Source: Lachnospiraceae bacterium (GTDB lineage: Bacteria; Bacillota; Clostridia; Lachnospirales; Lachnospiraceae). Taken from it: a DNA stretch of 64,000 bases. Position numbers and translations under genes: made by a program. The first letter of the stretch is position 1, and each line of letters starts with the position of its first letter. Positions 60,587-64,000 of the stretch are shown here, piece by piece. The notes under the pieces are model-generated. The model saw only the letters and a list, made by a program, of their open reading frames with translations, ran no database searches and was not told the DNA's origin. The DNA lies in assembly GCA_024404675.1 (NCBI GenBank), contig JAKSPO010000001.1, forward strand, positions 612,881 to 676,880, written 5' to 3'.

Positions 60587-61157
60587 TTCGCACCTCACTT
60601 TCTACAATATTAAATCGTATAAATTCAGGGATAGCATCTGCTAATGCCTTTTCTTTTATGCTTTCATCTCCTGTTGCTGCATATGATACTACAACACCGG
60701 CAGGGAAATATGGTTTCTCAAGTTTCTGAGAACGAATATCATTGTAATTCGTGCAGATGGGAATACCATTCATTCTGGACAAGTAATCAAGCATCGCCAA
60801 CAAATATAATGCTTCTCTATACCAGCTGCGCTCATAAAGCTTACGTACCGCATCCGTCTCAAGCGTTTCAATAATAAAGTCAAGGTCACCCATATCCTTC
60901 ACATGATGACAGGTATTACTTTTAAAGGTTTCAAAGGAACACCTGTAGTCCGACTTTTCTGCCGCGTTATTCTCAAGTATGGAATCAACCGACACCCTTA
61001 AAACCTTAGCAATCTTATGCAAAGTACCCGCTGCACATTTATCAATATCTGCTTTCCCACTGCAGATATCGGTAATAGTAGTCATTGCTACTCCGCTTTC
61101 TTTGCTTAAGCGATATCTAGACATATTCTCTTTCTCAAGTAAGTCATTTATAATCAT
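60576..61157 (-). CDS. XRE-family regulator with C-terminal domain, paired with the broken NTase gene
   Basis: 193 residues: an N-terminal helix-turn-helix (MSRYRLSKESGVAMTTITDICSGK) with the Asp/Cys-rich turn, and a C-terminal alpha-helical domain of about 110 residues (MGDLDFIIETLETDAVRKLYERSWYREALYLLAMLDYL). The ATG at 61157 follows GGAGGGG. The pair XRE plus DUF6036-like NTase resembles toxin-antitoxin or abortive-infection modules, with this protein as antitoxin/repressor. Its promoter carries a dyad. Confidence 0.8.
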   Translation of the reverse strand: MIINDLLEKENMSRYRLSKESGVAMTTITDICSGKADIDKCAAGTLHKIAKVLRVSVDSILENNAAEKSDYRCSFETFKSNTCHHVKDMGDLDFIIETLETDAVRKLYERSWYREALYLLAMLDYLSRMNGIPICTNYNDIRSQKLEKPYFPAGVVVSYAATGDESIKEKALADAIPEFIRFNIVESEVRNVC

Positions 61158-61179
61158 CAAGTTCCCCTCCTTTTCTATA

Positions 61180-61208
61180 AATATATCGGTTGACCGAACT
61201 AGTGTCAA
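61180..61208 (-). promoter_or_regulatory. Promoter of the XRE gene with operator in the spacer
   Basis: Minus-strand TTGACA (61203-61208), 17-base spacer, TATATT (61180-61185). The dyad TCGGT-TG-ACCGA (61186-61197) abuts the -10 box, suggesting autoregulation. Confidence 0.75.
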
Positions 61209-61220
61209 TAGTGTTCGCAC

Positions 61221-61263
61221 AAAAAGCGCCGGTTCAAAATCGCAAGGATTCCGAACCGGCGCT
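61221..61263 (-). terminator. Intrinsic terminator after the fragment junction
   Basis: Perfect 11-bp arms AGCGCCGGTTC / GAACCGGCGCT (61225-61235, 61253-61263), then five T residues on the minus strand, 38 bases after the stop at 61302. Confidence 0.85.
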
Positions 61264-61301
61264 CGTATTCGGTTCTATTGTTACAGAATTAGGTGGAAAT
61301 G

Positions 61302-61561
61302 CTAATCAACCCTGTCATATGCAATAATCCAGGACCCAAGGAAATCCGTAACCTTCGTTACCTTCACTGTGATTACGTCTCCCTGCTTTGCCTTTGCCTT
61401 CTTCTCGGTTACAAAATTCAGATGCTCGCCTGCAGTGATATTGTATCCCAATGCGCTGTCCGGGATGATTTCACCGCAGGTTATCTTAGCGGTCTTTCCT
61501 ACCACATCGGTTCCGCCATTCAGCGCAGCCTCCAACGCGGCAGCATTATCATAATCGGCCT
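61302..61561 (-). pseudogene. 3' fragment of a conserved small-domain gene
   Basis: About 86 codons reading KADYDNAAALEAALNGG..., then GYNITAGEHLNF and LGSWIIAYDRVD. The GYN-AGEHLNF and LGSWII motifs belong, by recollection, to a C-terminal domain found in Firmicutes lipoproteins and zinc-ribbon proteins. The natural 5' part is missing; an in-frame GTG allows nominal translation. Its base composition is closer to the core genome than its neighbours. It ends in a strong terminator. Confidence 0.6.
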
Positions 61562-61624
61562 TCACATCGCTGGATGGAACTCGGCTAAGGTTCCATCCAT
61601 ATCAACAAACAAATGCTGCCTCAT
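61562..61624 (-). pseudogene. 5' fragment of a HAD-type nucleotidase gene fused to an unrelated tail
   Basis: An ATG with a perfect GGAGGAGATC ribosome site begins MRQHLFVDMDGTLAEFHPA, the first motif (DxDGT) of HAD-family 5' nucleotidases, and then stops after 20 codons. The sequence continues directly into the fragment at 61302-61561 in another frame. The joint near 61565-61578 fuses the start of one gene to the end of another. Confidence 0.65.
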
Positions 61625-61635
61625 GATCTCCTCCC

Positions 61636-61673
61636 AAAAATAAAGGCGAAGTCATAAAATTTTGACTCCGCCT
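61636..61673 (-). terminator. Terminator of the SUKH immunity gene
   Basis: Arms AGGCGAAGTCA / TGACTCCGCCT (61644-61654, 61663-61673; one mismatch), then TTATTTTT on the minus strand, 24 bases after the stop codon. Confidence 0.75.
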
Positions 61674-61696
61674 AATCCATTCATATAATACTGTAT

Positions 61697-62089
61697 CTAT
61701 CCTTTTTGTAAGTATTCCAATAATGAATTTGCAACTTCCCTGATTTCATTATCGTAGGAATACAGCATATAAACCTTACCATTACTTGCTTGAAGTACAA
61801 CAATTCCATCAATGCCAAGATTCTCGACAACATACATATCTGGCAAGATACAATCGTTTTCTTCCCGTTGCTTGATTGTACAATCAACTACATTTAATCG
61901 TTTTGATCGAATCAAACCAGTGAGCTCATGCCCGTCATAAGACACAGCACCATACTTCCGAAGATATGATTTATATTCATCTGCAAAGGGCGCTCTCAGA
62001 ATATTCTCCGCTTCTGAAATACTGTCCTCATCTTTACCCCCGGACATAACAAGACCATCCTGCTTTTCCAAAAAGTCACAAAATTTCAT
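61697..62089 (-). CDS. SMI1/KNR4 (SUKH) family immunity protein
   Basis: 130 residues with the SUKH pattern: an N-terminal helix, AENILRAPFADEYKSYLRKYGAVSYDGHELTGL, then VVLQASNGKVYMLY and an acidic C-terminus. SUKH proteins are the commonest immunity partners of nuclease toxins in polymorphic toxin systems and bind the toxin domain. ATG 62089 follows AAAGGGG, 7 bases after the toxin gene. Cytosolic, so it protects the producing cell. Confidence 0.82.
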   Translation of the reverse strand: MKFCDFLEKQDGLVMSGGKDEDSISEAENILRAPFADEYKSYLRKYGAVSYDGHELTGLIRSKRLNVVDCTIKQREENDCILPDMYVVENLGIDGIVVLQASNGKVYMLYSYDNEIREVANSLLEYLQKG

Positions 62090-62096
62090 CTGTAGC

Positions 62097-63311
62097 TCAC
62101 CCCTTTCCCAATATGGCGCTTGCAGATTTCCAAAATTCTTTTCTAACTTTGGCAAACTCAGGTCTGTCAATCTCAGAGGTCAATTTGAATCCATGCAAAG
62201 CCGCGTTATCATGCTCCTTTTTTGTTAATGTTATTAATGTAGCATCACTGCTTTGACCTATATGATGTAATTCGAAAGGAGTACCTGTAGAATCCAGTGG
62301 TGCCAATCCCTGTTGCATACGTGCCAAATTCGTCCTTCCATAGTCGTCAAGAAGATTCAGGTCAATATCTTGCCGTAACAATGCTGTTTTTCCATTAATC
62401 ATTATCGGTTTTGCATTAGCAACTTTCAAAGCCTGATATTCATCCATAGTATGGATTTCACCGATAACATCAAGCGGATACTTTGCTTCTTTTTGAATCA
62501 TAGCCGCTTCATTCATCGTCAATCCACTCCTTGTTGCTTGTTTTAATCCAATAGCCTCATTTGCGCCACCGGAGACAGCACCAATAATAGCACCCCATTT
62601 GAATCCTTCTGATCCCGATAACGCTGCAGCCTTGAGCGCTTCACTCATATCTTGTGTCTTTATACCGGTTACTGCTCCAGCTGCAATACCACCGAGGGCT
62701 CCCATACTAAGTGCACAGATAGTACCAGTCTTCGCTGATGCCGCAAAAATCATGCTTACAGCAGGAGCTCCTAATCCTCCCGACACAAGTGAGATAGTTG
62801 CACACACCAAAATAACTCCACTTCCTATTGCTACATTCTTAAGAGCTTTTTCAAAAGTATCGTCATATCCCTCAAATGCTTTTACCGTAGTTTGTCCATC
62901 TTCTCCAACGGTAAACACATATTTCTGCCCCTGAAAATACTCGTCCAATTCTGCCAACGTGAAGCCAAAAAAGATATTCTGTCGCGAATTATAGTCGAGT
63001 TCCTGTATATATTCTTTCGAAATGTAAGTAATCTCAATTCCTTCAATAAAATACTGGTCACTGTCTATAGCATTAACCATTTCATTGTACAGAGAATCAT
63101 GAACATAACGTTTTAAGCTCTCATCATTGAGTGATGCAAACTCCACGTGATATTCATAAGGAGTATCGTCTCCCATTTCTTCAGCCGGAATATCCTTCTG
63201 GTTCACTTTTTCTTTTGAATTGTTTCGCTTTGCGCTATTGTTAGCGCCTTGCGGAGCACAAGCTACCAATAATATAGAAAGCGACAATACTAATGCAACA
63301 ATCTTTTTCAT
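62097..63311 (-). CDS. Lipoprotein with C-terminal LHH (HNH/endonuclease VII-type) nuclease toxin domain
   Basis: 404 residues. A lipoprotein signal peptide ends LLVACAPQG (Cys at about 18). The central part has an alpha/beta region, then a long Gly/Ala-rich hydrophobic stretch (about 160-225) that could insert in a membrane. The last 100 residues are a toxin module: TALLRQDIDLNL, GRTNLARMQQGLAPLDSTG, ELHHIGQ (LHH at 348-350) and KKEHDNAALHG. The LHH nuclease family cleaves nucleic acid. Its ATG overlaps the previous stop (ATGA), and a SUKH immunity gene follows. A lipid-anchored nuclease with its own immunity is unusual. Confidence 0.82.
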   Translation of the reverse strand: MKKIVALVLSLSILLVACAPQGANNSAKRNNSKEKVNQKDIPAEEMGDDTPYEYHVEFASLNDESLKRYVHDSLYNEMVNAIDSDQYFIEGIEITYISKEYIQELDYNSRQNIFFGFTLAELDEYFQGQKYVFTVGEDGQTTVKAFEGYDDTFEKALKNVAIGSGVILVCATISLVSGGLGAPAVSMIFAASAKTGTICALSMGALGGIAAGAVTGIKTQDMSEALKAAALSGSEGFKWGAIIGAVSGGANEAIGLKQATRSGLTMNEAAMIQKEAKYPLDVIGEIHTMDEYQALKVANAKPIMINGKTALLRQDIDLNLLDDYGRTNLARMQQGLAPLDSTGTPFELHHIGQSSDATLITLTKKEHDNAALHGFKLTSEIDRPEFAKVRKEFWKSASAILGKG

Positions 63312-64000
63312 TCGTTTTGTCCTCCTTCCGTATTGTCTTGCGACACTATCGGCGTACTGCTTTCTTCAGTAGCTGCATCTATTGCCTTTTTTCGTTTTAG
63401 TGCCTTCCAAACACTTCCCCCGACACATACCAATACGGCAATGGCTATTAATATGAAAATAATCCATCCGGAGGTATTTGATGTTTCAGAAGAATCAACT
63501 TCACTACTATCACTGTCTTTATTGATATCTCTTTGACTGCCTCCATTCTCAATATCCGGATCGGACTGCTCAATAACAATTGGGGTTACGGTCTGAAGTG
63601 GTTCTACCAGTGTACCGTCTTCAGAAATCGTATAGCCTTGATCCATTCTCTGCTTAATCTCATTAAACGATATTCCTGTTACTACATGCGCCTTCACCAC
63701 CTGATTTGTTCCAACATAAATCACCTTCGTGGTTGTCTGGTTCGTAAACTTGTTATAAGCAGTTATTGTGTATATACCTTCATCAGTAAACTTTTCGCCT
63801 TCTTTTGCCGGCTTGTTAAAGCGAACATCCTCGGTTAGTCCATCAGCTCCGTCAGCATATACTTCCCTCTTGATATTCATGTCCAGATAATGAGAATTTG
63901 CGAAATCCAAATAGAACCCATTCTCTGTGTATGCACTATTCGTCAATTCTCCTCGTGTATTCACATCAAACGGATATATCATACAGTTTCCATTCCGAAC
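63308..64000 (-). CDS. Partial surface protein with C-terminal transmembrane anchor, first visible gene of the toxin operon (5' end outside window)
   Basis: The frame is open to the right edge. It contains a beta-rich module with FTDEGIYTITAYNKFTNQTTTKVIYVG, a motif seen in Clostridia surface proteins (recollection), then a Ser/Asp linker, one helix (WIIFILIAIAVLVCVGGSVW) and a basic, Gln-rich cytosolic tail. The body lies outside the cell. Its stop overlaps the toxin start, so both are made from one message; a role in presenting or exporting the toxin is inference. Confidence 0.75.
   Translation of the reverse strand, partial: VRNGNCMIYPFDVNTRGELTNSAYTENGFYLDFANSHYLDMNIKREVYADGADGLTEDVRFNKPAKEGEKFTDEGIYTITAYNKFTNQTTTKVIYVGTNQVVKAHVVTGISFNEIKQRMDQGYTISEDGTLVEPLQTVTPIVIEQSDPDIENGGSQRDINKDSDSSEVDSSETSNTSGWIIFILIAIAVLVCVGGSVWKALKRKKAIDAATEESSTPIVSQDNTEGGQNE

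Overview
The window looks like chromosomal DNA of a strictly anaerobic, carbohydrate-degrading Clostridia member, most likely Lachnospiraceae. This is inferred from gene content: Mbh-like Mrp antiporter cluster, cdaA/cdaR operon, DegV, YczE, TmcAL, DivIVA-like gene beside coaD/rsmD, LuxS, and GH39/GH43/GH105 enzymes. Supporting signs are strong AGGAGG ribosome sites and TTGACA/TATAAT promoters. Most genes lie on the minus strand. I saw no rRNA, tRNA or CRISPR array.

Layout. 0-4.4 kb: a minus-strand antiporter operon in the order MnhE-F-G-MbhD-(MbhE/MnhB)-MnhC-MnhD-MnhD', running off the left edge. 4.5-8.6 kb: a zinc-ribbon membrane protein, a ClpX and a divergent HtrA-type protease, with a long perfect palindrome between the last two. 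8.6-14.7 kb: a seven-gene operon containing the c-di-AMP synthase CdaA and its regulator CdaR, with an HPr-like protein, an IspD/TarI cytidylyltransferase and UDP-galactopyranose mutase. 15-25.6 kb: xylan-type catabolism (GH39, esterase), two sodium symporters, an acyl-CoA ligase and a GH43 lipoprotein. 25.6-41 kb: ABC-F protein, DUF1015, membrane proteins, ArgS, aspartokinase, cyclophilin, TmcAL, RsmD, CoaD, an Mrp-type P-loop carrier and an EAL phosphodiesterase. 41-57 kb: GNAT, LuxS, an M20 peptidase with two membrane partners, a secreted transglutaminase-like protein, cysteine synthase, DegV, GH105, thioredoxin, MATE, a flavoprotein, an anchored surface protein and a Nudix enzyme.

From about 57.2 kb to the right edge the DNA is visibly more AT-rich and becomes an accessory island. 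It holds a complete HipBA module and a vestigial second hipA 3' end. It also holds a stand-alone nucleotidyltransferase, an XRE gene followed by a nucleotidyltransferase gene with an internal frameshifting deletion, and a junction of two unrelated gene fragments. The right end carries a polymorphic-toxin operon: a membrane-anchored protein cut by the edge, a lipoprotein with a C-terminal LHH nuclease domain, and a SUKH-family immunity protein. This island is the best place to look for an undescribed conflict system.

Regulatory structure read directly from the sequence includes many near-consensus promoters and intrinsic terminators. An ACTGT-N-ACAGT dyad occurs upstream of two symporter genes, with a weaker version at the acyl-CoA ligase. 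There are autoregulatory-looking dyads inside the hipB and XRE promoters. A terminator hairpin lies directly before the ABC-F start codon, and REP-like TTGGGGACGGGGTT elements occur at two loci. Family names come from recognising motifs by eye; no database search was run.
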